Under the pieces are notes generated by a model, which was given only the letters and a program-made list of their open reading frames with translations, did no database searches and was not told the DNA's origin. This document shows, piece after piece, positions 22,906 to 38,300 of a DNA stretch of 64,000 bases. The translations under genes were made by a program, and so were the position numbers. Position 1 is the first letter of the stretch. Every line of letters starts with the position of its first letter. This DNA comes from Onchocerca volvulus (Eukaryota > Nematoda > Chromadorea > Rhabditida > Onchocercidae), in contig HG738139.1 of assembly GCA_000499405.2 (NCBI GenBank), positions 3,748,713-3,812,712 of the forward strand, given 5' to 3'.

Positions 22906-25873
22906 TACCAGCGAATTTGTCTTTCTAAATAAGGTAAGTAGTGTATTAGATTCAGGTTAAAAAATTTCTGTATTAGAGATGGAATACTTGTCTATACAAT
23001 CAATTATTTTGCGAAGTTTGTTTTTTCTGTGAGCCTTTTGCTAGCAAGCATCAATTTTTTTTTTCTTTTGATGGATTAGTAGTATTTGATGCACAGGCGA
23101 ATTTGCAAATTTAAAGCCGAGACAATTCAGCGAGATACTATCTGCAATTAAATTTCACTGAATCGATAGAACTGCAAAATTATTTCTCATTTACAAGAAC
23201 TCTATTAAATTTATCTGATTTTTTTTTATCTTGGAATAATTTTTTTATTAGAAACAATGGAATTTGTTTTTGATCCATAATACTTTTTCAGAGCATTCGA
23301 TTTACGTATGTCACCGATGAATCTGTTCTGAGCTTAAAGATCGATTGGGCAGTTTCAAATTCAATTTATTATATGTAAAATAAATAATTTGGAATAAAAA
23401 TGTACCATTCCCTAATAAATTTGTTCTACCAGTAGACTCTGAAATTATAGTATAAAAAGCTTGTCAAATTTAAATGTGTATTCATCTTAAGCACTTTTTT
23501 CGCATGCATCTTTTCGAAAGTTTTTTGTATTTCTCCATTTTCACGATTGTAGATAGATTGATTCTTTATTGCCGCAATTACTGGTTTGTTTTGACTTTTT
23601 ATTGCCTTTTTTTACATGTTTTTTATTTTATTTGTCTTTATTTTATGAACTTCATTTTTAGGTATTATTTTTCTTTTATATTTATTCTCATTATTATCTT
23701 TTATAATTTTAACAGTTGTGTGGTTTTTTTTTTTTTTTTTTTAAATAGATTTTTTTAAGCCCTTGGTATAGATGGAATCAGTGTTGTAAATATCTTTTTT
23801 CATTTTATTTAAAAACATTGATTATTTTTCAAAATTTATGTTAGTCAATGTTTACTTATTATCTATAAGCAATACTTTTAAACTACCTGTTTATTAAAAA
23901 AAAAGAGTTTAGAATAATTGCTTAGAATTTGCAAAATTTTTTTTTCATAAGCTGATTTATCACAAACAAAGCATTTTTTGGTTTTTTTTTTTTTTTTTTT
24001 TTGAAATTTCAGTTGCACTTCATGTTATCTCTACATAACAGTTTCAGTACCAATCCTTTCAATAGTAAATTGCTATCAAAGCATGTGAACACATATAAAT
24101 TGAAAAATGAGAAATACATCCATTCTACAAGAAATTGCTCTTTTCTTCTCAAATTGTAAATAAATTGAAAAGAATGGTTAAATTGTAATTAGCTATAGAC
24201 AGTTTCAGCTCAAGGGCATATGTACTTGTATAAAAGGCTCGCTTCAGTAAATTGCTTTTATATCTATGAAATGAACGAAATAATTTCTTGTATTATAGTT
24301 TAACATATATTTTGTTGGTTTGATGTACTGTATAATCAATTGTAGAAAAGCTTCCATTCGTTGTGGTTTTATAATTAATTTTTCTTCTTTCTCTCTTTCC
24401 GGTATCTTTCTTCTAATCGATGTTTGGTAACTACTGTCATTTATTTGAAATTAAAATACAATTATTATCACTTACATTGTTCTTTTATCCATTTTATCCT
24501 CATTCCTTTTTCCTTTATCTTTTTTGTAAGCTTTTAATCTTTTGTTTTGTGCTAAAAAAAAGAAATTCATATATATCTTCTGTGATTGTCTAAGTTGTTA
24601 TGATGATTTGCTACGGATATCATTCTCAAACAAAGATTTTAGATTATCATAATCCGAAACTTTGCCCAAATGATCTTGTTTCGGATCGCTTTAAGACAAA
24701 AATGATTGTATGGTATGTCTCATTGGTACTTCATAATTGCAATAAATGATTACTGACTTTTTTTTTGATCACTCTTTGATCTAATTATCGCTAACAAATT
24801 TACCAAACATTTGATTTGAATTAAGAGAAAAACAAATCAATGGAAATAATATTAAGCGATAGAATGATAACAACGTTTGGATAATACTGCAAAAGTGTAA
24901 TAAGATATTATTCACAGCAGTTTCAAGTTTTGAGAAAATTATATATCCCCTTATTTTTTCCTTGTATTTATATTTCACATCCTAATGGAATATCTAAGAA
25001 AATAATTAGAAATTGATTTTAAAGAGCTAATTTCTCATAATCGTTTTGTTATACTAATATCTACCATTACATTTAAGTTACGTTCCACTGTAATAGTATT
25101 ACTGTAATTTATGTTCGATGATATATGATAATGCATGATGATCATATATGATGATCTCATATATAGGTTACGTATCTTATGGTACTATGAATGATTATTT
25201 ACTGCTAACTTATGAAATGTTTTTTCAGTAACATAATTGGAAAGATTTGAAGACTGATTAAAATAATATATTGAGAGAAATATAGTTTAAAATAGATGAC
25301 TAAAGAGCAATAAATAATATTATGAGAAATTAAGAATGATGGTGAAATAGCATTGATTACTCGTTAAAGCAGTAATTGTAAGAATGATAAAAATTGAGGA
25401 GCATAAAAAATTCATAATATAAATTAATCTTTCATATGATTATTTGATTATAATATGATAAATTGATATTTTTATCAATGAGAGCATTGGGAAGAAAGAA
25501 TTTCATCGGTGAACATGGATAGATATCGTAGTGATGTGAAACTTTGATGTTTGACTTGCTGTGTAATGATGTCAGCTGTCTTAAATTTTATGACTTTTTC
25601 ACTTTCTATCAGTCATCATTTCGGCATAAGGTTTGGGCTTAATTTGTAGTCGATACGCAGTTTAATGCTAGGTGGATAATTAAAGTGCTGCTGTAAATTT
25701 TGATTTCAATAAGATAAGATTTTAACAATTTTCGTTCAGAAATTAATTGTAAATATATATTAGTGAAATTGGATGAATTTTGACTGATTATTTAAGTTAT
25801 TTTGTACATTAAAATGTTAGAAGTTTTAGTTTCAGTATGTTAGGATTTTAACAATTTTTGTTCCAAGACTTAT

Positions 25874-25910
<37 letters not shown>

Positions 25911-26308
25911 CTAAAGTGATGAATTTCGACTAATTATTTAAGTTTTTTTTGCAGTTCCAACTTCGTTAGGGTAAATTTTTAAAAGGGCACGTGTTGCGGT
26001 GCATTGGTATTGATTTAAAAAAAAATATGTCAGTTTCAAATTCGCAAGGTATCAAATATTATCTTAAATTTTAGTTTGGATTTCAAAGTCTCCTTTGCTT
26101 TTTTTTTTAACCTACTTTATATCGCTTCAGTTTAATAGAGTTTGTTGAACCTTCAATTTGCTACCCTTATTGCTTACTTAATGAATATCCATTAAATACT
26201 TCTAACTTTTTTTTTTTTTATCAAAAGGATCCATCAAAATGAATTCAAAGAAATTTTGGAATCAAATTTTGATTAAATTTATTTAGCTCATGACATAGTT
26301 GTACGCGG
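22906..26308. other. Intergenic DNA, CHIC to DLGAP
   Basis: Presumed CHIC 3'UTR followed by AT-rich sequence with long poly-T runs (near 22711, 23730, 23985). Short frames at 23474-23758 and 24781-24978 are rich in Phe/Ile/Tyr and have no coding character. The only structure seen is the duplicated block at 25696-25945. Confidence 0.5.
25696..25945. repeat. Duplicated block of about 125 bp with (AT)n expansion
   Basis: Two diverged copies (about 25696-25810 and 25826-25945) share TTTCARTAWG, GATTTTAACAATTTT, TGTAAATATATA-type and GATGAATTTYGACT stretches followed by ATTATTTAAGTT. The second copy has a pure (AT)n tract of about 35 bases near 25872-25908, where the first has only a short one. 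Confidence 0.75.
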
Positions 26309-29300
26309 ATGAAACAAGAATTTATTGTAGTTATGGGAAAATATACAGCCGAGCCTAAAATGCGACCATCAGCAATTGGACATTTCTTCTCAAGGATCAG
26401 TTCAATGAAGCATCGCAGCAAAAGCCCACAAGATTCATCAATGTACTTGTCAAATGATGATGTTACTCCCTATCTCACTGAGTCCATTTCTCCCATTAAA
26501 AATGTAGGTATTTCAAAATTTCAGATGTAATAATTAACTATAAACATAAACTGACACTCAGGAGAATAGTTATTATATAATGAATGTTGAGTATACTTAC
26601 ATTTTATAGAAATATATTGGGAATGTAATAGTACATCATCTAATATTTAAGCACATTTATAAATTGTGGCGAAAAAATATTATTTCATTTAATTTGTATA
26701 ATTTATATTATGTTATTGTTTTTCAAAAATGTATAACTGATAAAACTTACTGCTACTGCAGTTGAACTTGGAACTTTATGAAGAACGATTATTATAATCG
26801 AAGAATGAGAAAGAAATAAGACTTAGTTAATGCTGCAGGAAATTAAAAAAGCAATTGAACAGTTAGGTTTGTGATTGGAAAGATGACAAATTAGAAAAAT
26901 GCAGAATCCAGAATATGAAATGATGTCGATAAACTGTAGTAATAGCTGGGAAATGAGTCATGATTCGGGAAATGACTAATCACTGGTTGATAACTACATG
27001 AAAATTGTTAGTCATAAATACTGAGCAATTTTTTTTTCCCGATTGTAGTATATTTTTATTTCATTGTTACCACTGTTTTTATTTTGTTATTACCATTAGC
27101 ATAATTGCTCCAATTGAAGCTATTTTAGCGCTAATGATTATGCAGTTGGAGCAATTATGCTAATAATTTTTCGAGCTATCATTTGCACGAACTGCATGTT
27201 TGTTTAAGAATATCAACGATCTCAGTATTTATTTATTCGTAATTTAAAAAGAGAAAAAAATTTTAACAATGATCTTTACAGTTACATTATATCATATAAT
27301 TAACCTTCATTTTCTTTAAATTCTGTCTAAGAATAACCATTATTATTACCAATAGTATAATTTTATTTAATGTAGGGAGCAAACGTTAAAGATGAAGAGT
27401 TGAATGCCGAGAACGAATTGCTCATCTCGCCACCACCGAAACCAAAACGACATTCATCACCATTTTTTCGTATCATTCATCGGCTGTCAATGAACCGTAA
27501 AACTCGTCAAACACCTTCTACTGGTCTTGATGCCCATAATGCTTCTCATTCCGATCAAAACGAACTCAATAGGAGCCACGAAACCGTAGGTTACTTTTTT
27601 CTAATTTTCATTTCAGTTGATATTTCCGTATATGATATCAATGAGATACATTTGCTGTTATTTCATATTTACAATAACTTTCACATCTACAATTCTTTTT
27701 GATCTCCATATTTATATGACAAATTATTTATTTATATTTTCTGATTTAATTGAAGACAGTAGAATTTGTTTAAAAAATGGAATAATTGGCATTTTTTTGA
27801 TGGCTATTCTGAAGTGAATTCAGGAATGTATCTTCGTCAAGGTTATCATTTTAAAAAAAATAACGTATTCAAAAATCTTGCATGGGAATAGTCAATAGAA
27901 TTCTGGCTATTTTTCTTGTGCATTTTATTGCATGGAGATATGATGTTTTACATTTTTAGGATTTTTTTTTTTTTTTTTTGAGAAGTCTAAATGCAAATAA
28001 TATTTTTGTCTCCTCTATTGCTCTATTTTGATTGATTTTAATTGACATTTCTTCACTTTCATTATTCTATTTTATACTCTGTCCATCATAATAAAAAAAA
28101 TGGATATGACAAATGAAAACATTTGAATGCACTAAGAAGGAAAACAGAACTGATGGAATACGAATTTTAGCAAATGTAATAGCTCGACAACGGAAATTAA
28201 TAATGCTCTTTCATTTTGCATTTCTAAACTTCAAGCGGATATTATATGCAATATTAAACAATTATGTATTAAATAATTAACATATATTTTTCACTTTTAG
28301 ATAATTATAGCTCTTCCATTAAGCTTAATTTTTGCTAATATTTTTCATCTTCATAATATCTATTGAATTGAATATACTTTGATTATTATTATAAATTGAA
28401 TTTTCGTGGGGAGATTCTTTTTGCTACTTCCTAAAGTTCTCTTAATTTCTTCCAGATGTTTTATTTTTTTTAATTTCCTTTAAACACATATTTTGCGTGA
28501 TATCTAATATTAGTTAATGAATAAAAGATATTTCGTTGATCTTTTTCAAGTACAAAACATCCCTTTCAGATCCAAATTTCTTGTTTAAACAAAGTAGCAA
28601 ATTATGCAGAAAGAATAATGTCAGATGATAGTTGTTAAGTATTTAATGTTGTGTTTTGACTATGACAAAAGTAATTTAAAAATAAAGAATTTTAGGTTTT
28701 CTCAACTTCAGCTGTCTCAACAACTTATACTTCTGGTGATGTACTATCTAGACCAACTGTTTCAGAAAATGACCTACATCTTATAACTCTTCGAAAAGAT
28801 CAAGTAATTTTCAATTGATTTCACTTTAATTAACAAATATTCCTTAACAGTTTCTGCTTTTATTGCCTTAAAATAATTATGATACATTCAGCTGTCTGAA
28901 AATATTTCGCTATCAAAATTAGCGATAGATGTTTGATTCTGAGTGTACTAATTCAATTAGGATATCGTTTCCTATAGTGGATGACTCTATCAAATTTTAT
29001 AAAAATACGAATTTATGTGGAAATTTGCTTATCTTTTTCTTCAAAATTAATTAATGCGTTGAAAAAATATTTTCTTATTTATTACTTAAGTCCCATATTT
29101 CTTCTAAAATCCTTTTTATATTGAACGTTTTCCGCGAGCCTCAAGCAAAATTTTTAATCATCTCTGGAATATGAAATAAAAACATAGTTTTATTGTGTTG
29201 TTTATCAAGTAACAGTTGGAATTATCAATAATAAAATATGATTCTGGCATTATTGTTTTTTCATTTTTCAATGGATTCACAGGAAATAGAAAGAAGTGTA

Positions 29301-32300
29301 ACTGCATTGTCTATGAACACAAGTGTTATTCAGTCAGAAGATAACTTTGATGTGATTACCCGTGTGCCATCGTATTTGCGTATCAGCTGTGCTCTGAATG
29401 GTTATCGCCGCCCGTATCGTAATATCAACCAATCTCATCGATGGCAAAATGCTGCATCTCCGAAATTACCTATGAGTATTGTTGAGGCACGTAAATTAAC
29501 TTTCAGTCAGAATGACAGCAACGATAACCGAAAAAGGTGTGTTCCTGAGCAAATTTTAAAAACTATTTATAATTCAACTGTCTCAGTGATTAAATGATAG
29601 TTTATCTCTTTATCTCTGGTCAAATTTTGTTTTTTTTTCGAATTAGGAAAAAAACAAAGATTTCCAGAAATGTTGTTAAAGAATCTTATTTCTATCGAGT
29701 CCCTGCGGACAAAGATTATTTATGTATCAGCTTTACTATAATGTGTCTTAATTTTATGATCACTATTACTCTTCAGTTTTTCATTTTTTCATTACTGCTC
29801 TTCGGTTTTTTCTTTAGAACGCTTTATCCATTGACAGATGATTGAAAAAAAAAAGCATAAATTCATAAGAAAGAGACATGATACGCTTGAGCTTTGCTTC
29901 ATTTCAAATGATAAGTTTTGAATAACGATGTTTTCTCTCTGTTCTATGCTATGCAGAATTTACATTTGCATATGAAAGTCACTTCATTTATTGTTGTTTA
30001 CATCTTCTCTTCCCGTAAAGCAAAAGAAGAAAAAGCATTTCGTGCTAGTAACTCGTAGTTTAAATGAAAGTCTCCGATCTTTGTCATCAGTAGTTGGTGT
30101 AATGCTAAATTTCATTTTTCAAATATTTCATCAAATTATCTTCTTTTTTCAATTAACTTATGCTGAGACAAGACATCAAAATTTAGTAGTTTTCTTGGTT
30201 TTCATTATTTTATTGAATAATAATCAAAGCATTTAATGTCACGTCATTCTTAGCAACTGCCTTTAAGTTTATTTCTCAACATCAATACAAAACTTTAATG
30301 GTTGTGGCTCAACTGCTTTCTTTCTTATGTCATCTTATGGTGCTTCTCATTTTCTTCATTTTTAAAACTTTCTTCTCTGCTTTTTTTTTAGTTTGATATA
30401 AATTGAAAATAGAAAGGGTTTTTTTTTTCTTTATCATCTTTTTTTGAGATTTTCTTTGAAATAATAGCATTATTTAAAAAATATTTTTGTGAATAGACAA
30501 AAATGGAATTATAGTGTTTCGCGATGCAAATAAAGAGTATGTCTATTAGAATGAATGAATGAACAAAATGATAAATAATGCCCTTCACGAGTTAGTTGTT
30601 AATGACGGCAAGTCACTGATGAATGATCGTATCTTATGAAAAAGATGCATATCATGAACGGGTGATTCTCTCTGGTGTAACATTGATGGTGATGGTAACA
30701 AATCTTTCCTAATCACCTCTTGATCAAAGACTAATAACTTCAATTTTATATAAATTTTATTTAAATGAATGAGTGATTTCTGATTTATTCGAATTTAAAT
30801 TTAAAAAGTCTTAAGATTTATATTCATCTTCCTACTATTTTCGTATTTTCTCGTTTTTAGAAGGAAAAGGAAGACAAAAGAAAGTTAAAGTTCGAACTAA
30901 AGTATCTTTTTCATTATATTTATTTTAAAAGTTCATGATATTTATCCTATATGTTGTTTTTTTCTCAAGTTTCAATTTTATCTTGTTTCTAATAGTTTAT
31001 GTTTTCCTGCAGAAAAGAAAAAAGAGAAAAACGAAATAAATTTGTTTAGTTAATTAGTCATCAGCTGGTCAATGCATGTTTGTCAATGCATTTCCGCAAA
31101 TAATAAAACCGAAAACTTAATTATCTCATTCATTTATTTCATCTCAACGTTTTTTTTTAACGAATTTAAATAAATCTTCCATCAGCAATATTTACTTTTA
31201 TTTGATAAATGAGATAATAGACCTCAATTCACCAATTCCATTACACTGTGCATTTGTATACCGGAATAATGAGAAATGATGGTGATATACATCATCTCGA
31301 GATAGCCCTCTTATATGTACATTTGTAAACTATATTCTTATGTCAATATAACAGAACATTCAAAATTGAAACTCATTCATAAATCAAGTGATTTGAGTAA
31401 TTTTCTTTTCTTTAATTAACAAAAGTGTGATAAGTCTATTAGATTTAAAAGAAAAGTTTTTTTGTTTTCAGAAAATTCAATTTTCGCTTACGTAAAAATT
31501 TTGCTATATTGGAAACTTTTTTATTTTTCGATAAAAAAAGAATTAAGTTACTCAGAAAAAAAGCAAAAGTTGTTGCGAAAGATCAGTCTTTCAATTAAAT
31601 AATCACTAAATTCTTATCTATTTAAGAGATTGAATTTTTTCCGTTCATTTGTTCAATTATATTTTTAAATTTGTTTATTTCCCTCCATGCATGCTTAAAG
31701 AATGAAATTCTCTTAGTTCTTTCTCAATGCTTCTGGCTCTTTTCTTACTATCGATCATTTTATGTACTTTTTTGTTTTAATCCTTATTTCTTTGGCTAAT
31801 TCTTATTTTCTGTTCAAATCGTCCTTTATTCTGATACTAAAGCCTTCGTTCGTTTTTTTTTTTTTTTTTTTGTTGCTGTAAGAGATCCCAAAAACTTTAT
31901 CCTTTTTGCCCGGTTTTTAATTTAAATTCTTCAAATAAAATTTATGTCATGTAAATCTAATTCTTTTCCCCTATTAAATTCATTTGTCTCTAGTAACTTG
32001 ACATAAGTAAATACTTCGCTAGTCATTATGTGCCATATTATTTCTCAGAGAACAGTAGTTTTTTTTAAATGACAATTTCAGATGCATAACTTTCCCGGTT
32101 AATTTGGTATTCGTTCCTTTATGTTGCATCTTTTAATAATAATTTCTTTGCACATTATATATTATAATTCAAAACAAACATTCAGTATTATACTACCATT
32201 CGAAGCAAATATTCGTTGCAGGTCGCTAAATTTTTTGTGTAGTTCACTTATTAGTTGTATTTTCAGTAATATAAACTATCTGAATTCATTTGATCAACTT

Positions 32301-35300
32301 ATATTAATATTTTTATTGAAAATTATTTTTTATTTGAAGCAGTGTTTAGCTATTGCTCTCATCAATTCTTCATTAGACATCAGCTTTTATAGGAGTTTAG
32401 CTAAGCAATAAAAAAGAAATGAAAAGCACTTTTTTTGTTAAAATATTTTTCATGTGCCTAATGTCATCGAATCTAGTGGATATTTGATTGACAAGACCAT
32501 ATCTTTTTTGGTAAAAGTTAAGGAATATAATGTTCTGTATAAAAGAATATTAACAAAAACCTGAAGAACTTCCATTAAGTTACCGTGTTTTTTGCCTTTT
32601 TATTAAATGTATACGAGATTATTATCATTAAATGATGCCTTTTCGACATTAATCGTGATATGGACTGAATTTTCTTGGAATTTAATACTACAGTTACATT
32701 TTATCTAATCATCTGTTGGAATATGCAAGAAATTACCAGCTTCTTCATTGTACCGTCTTCATCGATTATAGAAAATTTCCGACAATATTAAATTAAATTT
32801 TATGTTTCATACTTTACAGGAAGTAGAACTAAATCAAATTAATTTAAGGAAGTCAACATGAACTCTTTCACTAATACTGCACGATTTATTTTTTCAGTTT
32901 ACATGCCAGAAAGAAAGACATAAGAAATAGTAATTTCTTAAAACCCAAATTTCTCATTATTTTTCTTGCATACGGTATTCCTCAAAATGGATTAGGGAAA
33001 CTGGTTTGTCTATCTTTTCGATTTTGAATGTCGAAAAGGTAGACAAACCAATTCAAAACTTAAGTGGTATTTATGATAAGGAAACTTAAAGCTGGTAAAT
33101 GTGAATGATATGATTGTACTCTTGAGAATCATTTTCCAATAACGCCAAAAATATATTTTTGAAAACTTGAATAATCTTGATGAATGATTAAGATCAATAC
33201 TAAAACTGCAAAAAATTAATAATTTATAGTCAAGTTATAATGAAGATTAGTATTTAATTGATTTTGTAAAGTTATTATAAGATGTTTATTTTCCTTTTTT
33301 TTTTTTGTTTTCACTTTTGGAGACCTTCGAAATTTCACAGAATAGTATGCGCGAATTCCATTTTTTTCTCTCTCTAATTTTGAGCGAATCCTTTTTATTA
33401 TCATCATAAAAATTTTGTGCTTTTCATTTTTCTCATATAAAAAAGGTCATGTTTGTTAGACATTGTCATGGTTAATCACATTTTATTAGTGCCTCTTTGG
33501 TCGTTGACATTCAGATTATCAAATTTTCCAGTAATTTGTCCCAAATAGCTATTTCTAAGACATATAGAGAGTGTTGAAATCTTCTGTACTCACATCAATG
33601 ACTTGAATACTTTTTATTGTTGTTCAATAAAAAGCTCCAAGAGAGGCAGTAAGAATACTTTTTGCTGAATGATCGAAAATTTGATGGAATGAAATTATCT
33701 TCTCTTAAAAAATTTTTTCTTGTAACTAAAAAAAATCGACATAAAATATATTCATGAATACAAATAAACATAAAATTTCCGTTTTCCTTAAATTTTTTAT
33801 AATCAAAACAGATTACATTGACGTACATGAAGATAGAACTATTTTAATCTTTTTTAGATTTTATTTCTTCAGTTTATTTTTTAAATTATACTGCATAATC
33901 CAGCTTAATTGAAATCTGAATTACAGTAGACTTCTATTTCGATTGTTATTTGTAGTCATAGATGCTTAACTCTCACACTAATCATTTTAAAAACCGTGAC
34001 TGAAAGAAATGATTTTTCTACTGAAAGCTTGCTTCCAATTTTCCATAACTGTTCATTTCTAAAATTTGCAGTTTAACACCGGAAGAAATAACCAATCGAA
34101 ATAATTCACAAATGGAAGATGATATTTCAAGGACATCAGCACCAGTACGACAACTTGTCGAGCATTTTGATCATCTGCTTTCAAATGAAGAAATGAAGAA
34201 GATCGGTTTGTTTTTGGCTTTTTTCTTTAGTCTTGTTAAGAATTAAGCAAAAATCATATAATATATCCAATTTTTATCAACAATGTTTTTATTGTCACTT
34301 TTAAAATAAAGGTGCAGTTTGAATGTTAATTGAGTCAGTTATATAAATTTTCGAAACATTTTTTGAGCGTATTTTAATATTGGAATGATTCAACTGGAGA
34401 ATAGCGACTTAAAGAATAAAACTAGAATGAAATTAAGTTAATAAATTCACATTCGTTTTAATTGTATGGGATTTTTATTTATCCATTTTTGTGGAGTATT
34501 ATTTTTTAAGGAGAGGCAGATGATGCACTTCATGATGAAAATCTGACAATATTGGATGAAACACAGACGGCGAAACCGCTAAATGATCCTATTGCACCAG
34601 AAAATTCTCTTGCTTTTTCTGATCAAGTTCGTTACATTTAAAACGTTAAAAATATTTCCAAAGATTTTCTTATGATTCAGGCAAATATTTTTCTTTTTTT
34701 GCTTTATTTTTCTCTTTTGTATATGTTCTTCCACAATTAGAGAATTCGACAGTGTTTCCGCTGATTGTATGAATAGAGTAAAAATTTCTGGACTCGAGGA
34801 AAATGTGACACATTTCACGGGAGAAAAAGGGAGGGCTTACGATTTGCATAAATTATTATGTTTCATCGTCTTTGCAGTAATCACATTTAGAATGGATTTA
34901 GAATGTAGTTCGCGCTTAAGACATAATTGTACTATGTTACTTTTGTTAAATTCATGTAATAATATTTAAATTCAAATTTCACTGACAGTTTTCAGCTTAT
35001 TTAAACATATAAAAATGATTTTCTTTTTTCCTGAATTTCATATTCACATTTTCTGCTATTAATTATCGGTCATCAGGTGAGGGATGAGGACTAGTAATAC
35101 ATTAGTTGATATTTGATAATTGCTTTCATATTATATTTTTGTCAGATTGGATTTTCTCAAATAAATAAATAGAATATAATCTTGCATCTACGAAGAAAAT
35201 TAAGTCTCTATCCACTTTCAACTGCGACCATACCGAAATCTAAATAGTGTATTATGGATTGCTCTGTCAGGATTAGTAATTCCAAAAATTAGGTTAATGG

Positions 35301-38300
35301 ATGATATTAGACGCTTTCGCACTATGAATTTCAAATCATTATATAGTTTTAAACAAATCCTTACTAATTAAAATATGAATTGTGAGAAAAGATTTTTTCA
35401 ACGAGAAACAAATTTGTTTATTCTGTCCTATAGCAAAGAAACCCGTATGTCGAGATTCGATAAATGTTGAAAGTATTTTCTTTATCCTACTGATTGTTGA
35501 AAGAAAGTTATCGAGTTGTATTCAGTTAATGAAAGGACAAATGAATGTGACAGATAATAAAATTTCATAGTCCAATTCTTTCAGATTTCGTAGTCCAATA
35601 TGTTAGTTGTCCTATATTATTAGATATTATGTTAGAAAAATTACCAGTACTATAGCTTCCAATGCATCTATCTGATTCGCTAAGCGTATTATCAGATGCA
35701 CCACTTTCGCCAGATTTAGAAAATAGTATTGATAATAGACAGTCAAACAGTGACAGTGACCTTTTTTTTTAATGAAATTCGCTCTTGAGAAGTGTTCTAG
35801 ATGCTTCAAGCTTCTTTTTCGTTCGGCCACTAAAATCATCGTTGTCAACTATACATAATTAATTTACTTCTGGTCGCACATCATAATCTGATCAAGAAAT
35901 AGGTCGCTTTTATTATGTCAAATAAGAGAAGAGACATCTCAAAACAACGATGGTGTGATTATCGGCCAAGCCGTGAGATAAACACCCACTTATCGAGTTA
36001 TTTCACCTAGTTTGCTCTAAATATCGAAACATCATAAGTTGACAAGCGTTAAATTTTTGTGTAGGTATAAAAGCTACTTAAGTATATATATAAGAAAGAT
36101 GATTCCTATTAGTTGATGTCGTAAACTTCTGATGACGAGGTATTACATTCCTTATTTTCAAGGTTATCATCTCCGAGAAAAATTTTTTTCATCTCCTTCG
36201 AGAAAAATTTTTTGAATCATATTGCAAATTGCCTCATTATTGCTTTGCTACCCATTCTAAATTCAAACAAAAGATGAGTTCGGAATTGTTTTTCGTCTAA
36301 AATTATCTTCCTAATTTATGATAAACAAAGTAACAAATAGTAAGTCATTCGCGAAAAAGAAAAGAGAAAAATAAAACTAAAACAATAAACAACTATAATA
36401 TGATATATGACATGAAGGCATTTATTTAAGAATACATTCCTTTATGAGATAGTAAAATTCAACAATTCAAAAATACTTCTGCATTAATTGAAATCAAAAA
36501 GTCTTATTCTAACTTCTGATATCAGAATGGTATTGCTAATAAATAATAGTTATTCTTCCTTTAGTTTTGATCAGTAATAATACTTCTAATTATTAATTAT
36601 TTCAATTAGCTAATTTTAGTTATACGGTGCGGCATATTGGCAGACCAGTCCAAAACCATCTGTTGCGCAACGAATGCATCAAGCCGTCTTAAAAACATCC
36701 ATGGAAAGCAAACCGCATATTAGTAATCATTCGGAGGTTAGATTTTATAGTTTATTTTGTTATATAACTAAAGTTAATGTTTATCTGATGACTAAATCGG
36801 CCAAATCATTGCTCACTATTTTCCAGGAAGTTTAAAATTTAACAAACTTAAAAGATGTGTTTCCACGAAATACATTAGAATCTATTGCTTAAAAGATTAT
36901 GAAATAATTAATTACTTCAGACAGTTCATGAAATCATTTATTAAAATTGTGATTTGGTGGGAGTTTGTAATTAAATTGGATTATTGTTACTTTCACACTT
37001 TTTGTTGCAATTATTTTTATAGAAAATATGGAAAACTAATGAAAAAACTACAAGTGCCCGTCAAATGGACTGTGGATGACTAAATCACATCTGAAATTGA
37101 CAAAAATATAAATCAATGTCTTTTCCATTTTCTTTTTTTTCTTGAAGATAAGCATTGAAAATCGGCAAGTAACAAATGAAGAAATAGCGGAAAGAGTTGA
37201 AAATGAAAATGGCATTAATTTCGTATTACCCGATGGTGAAGCATATCGCAATCTATTGATGGAAGCCCGAACGGACTTGCAACTGCTTTGTGATCAAGCA
37301 AAAAATGATCTTCTAAAAGGTATTCACTTTGTACAATTTATCTTAATTCCATTACTCATTAAGGACATGCATATTAAATTTCACGAAGTATTTTGACTTC
37401 ATTTTTCAAACATTACCATATGATCATTGTTCTTTCCTTTCTTCCAGAAGAACACATGCCGGAGCATGCTGCAGGAATGCTTAGAACTGCAATTGGAAAG
37501 GCAAATCTTTTGTTGGACAAAAAAATGGCAAAGTTCGAAGATCTGGTCAAGGATCATTTGGTAATTTTTCATTAAATATATAGTTTCTGCTTAGTAAAAG
37601 TTACAATTTAAAGTCATAATTTTTGATTCATTTTTGAGTAATCCAGATAGTACCGGAATATCTGATTGTTGTTGTTTTAAAAATTTTATCATTTTGCATT
37701 AAATATATGTTTTGATGTATCCCTTCTGTTTTTCCTTTATAATGAAATAATCAAGCTTTCAGGATCAAAATTCAGATGTACAGCAAGTAAAACTCAGCGA
37801 TCTTTCCGGTTATTGGGCATTAATCAGTATTGAGCTAAAAGAATTAGAGGCAAACTTCCGTGAAATCACTTCTCTTCGTGAAAATCATTGGAAACTACCG
37901 GAATTAGAATTCTCCCCAATGAGGTGGCTGCCTTTTATATTAATACGTTAAAATTATTATGAATGGAAGTATTCATTTTTAGAACTTTTGTACCAAATAA
38001 TATACTTTTTTTTTTTTTTTTTTAAAAATGAATGGAAGACTTCCCAAGTTAATAAAATTTGGATAAAATTCTTAGCTTCTTTATAACTAGTCTTATTGAT
38101 TATTCGTTCTACTTCTACAGTGTGATTAAGTTTGGTTCCTTTCCATAGTGATTAAGATAAACTTTGGCTTTAATCTCGAAGTCATTTCATTTTCAGCACT
38201 GTCGATGAAAATCGCAGCGATGTTATAAAGAAAGTACGACCCCATTCACCAGTGATAAATAATGAAAAAGTAGCATTCGGAGTTCAACGTCGACAAATAG

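Noticed and set aside
23474..23758. 94-codon plus-strand frame rich in Phe
   Set aside because: Poly-T driven; no conserved motif, no acceptor or donor chain.
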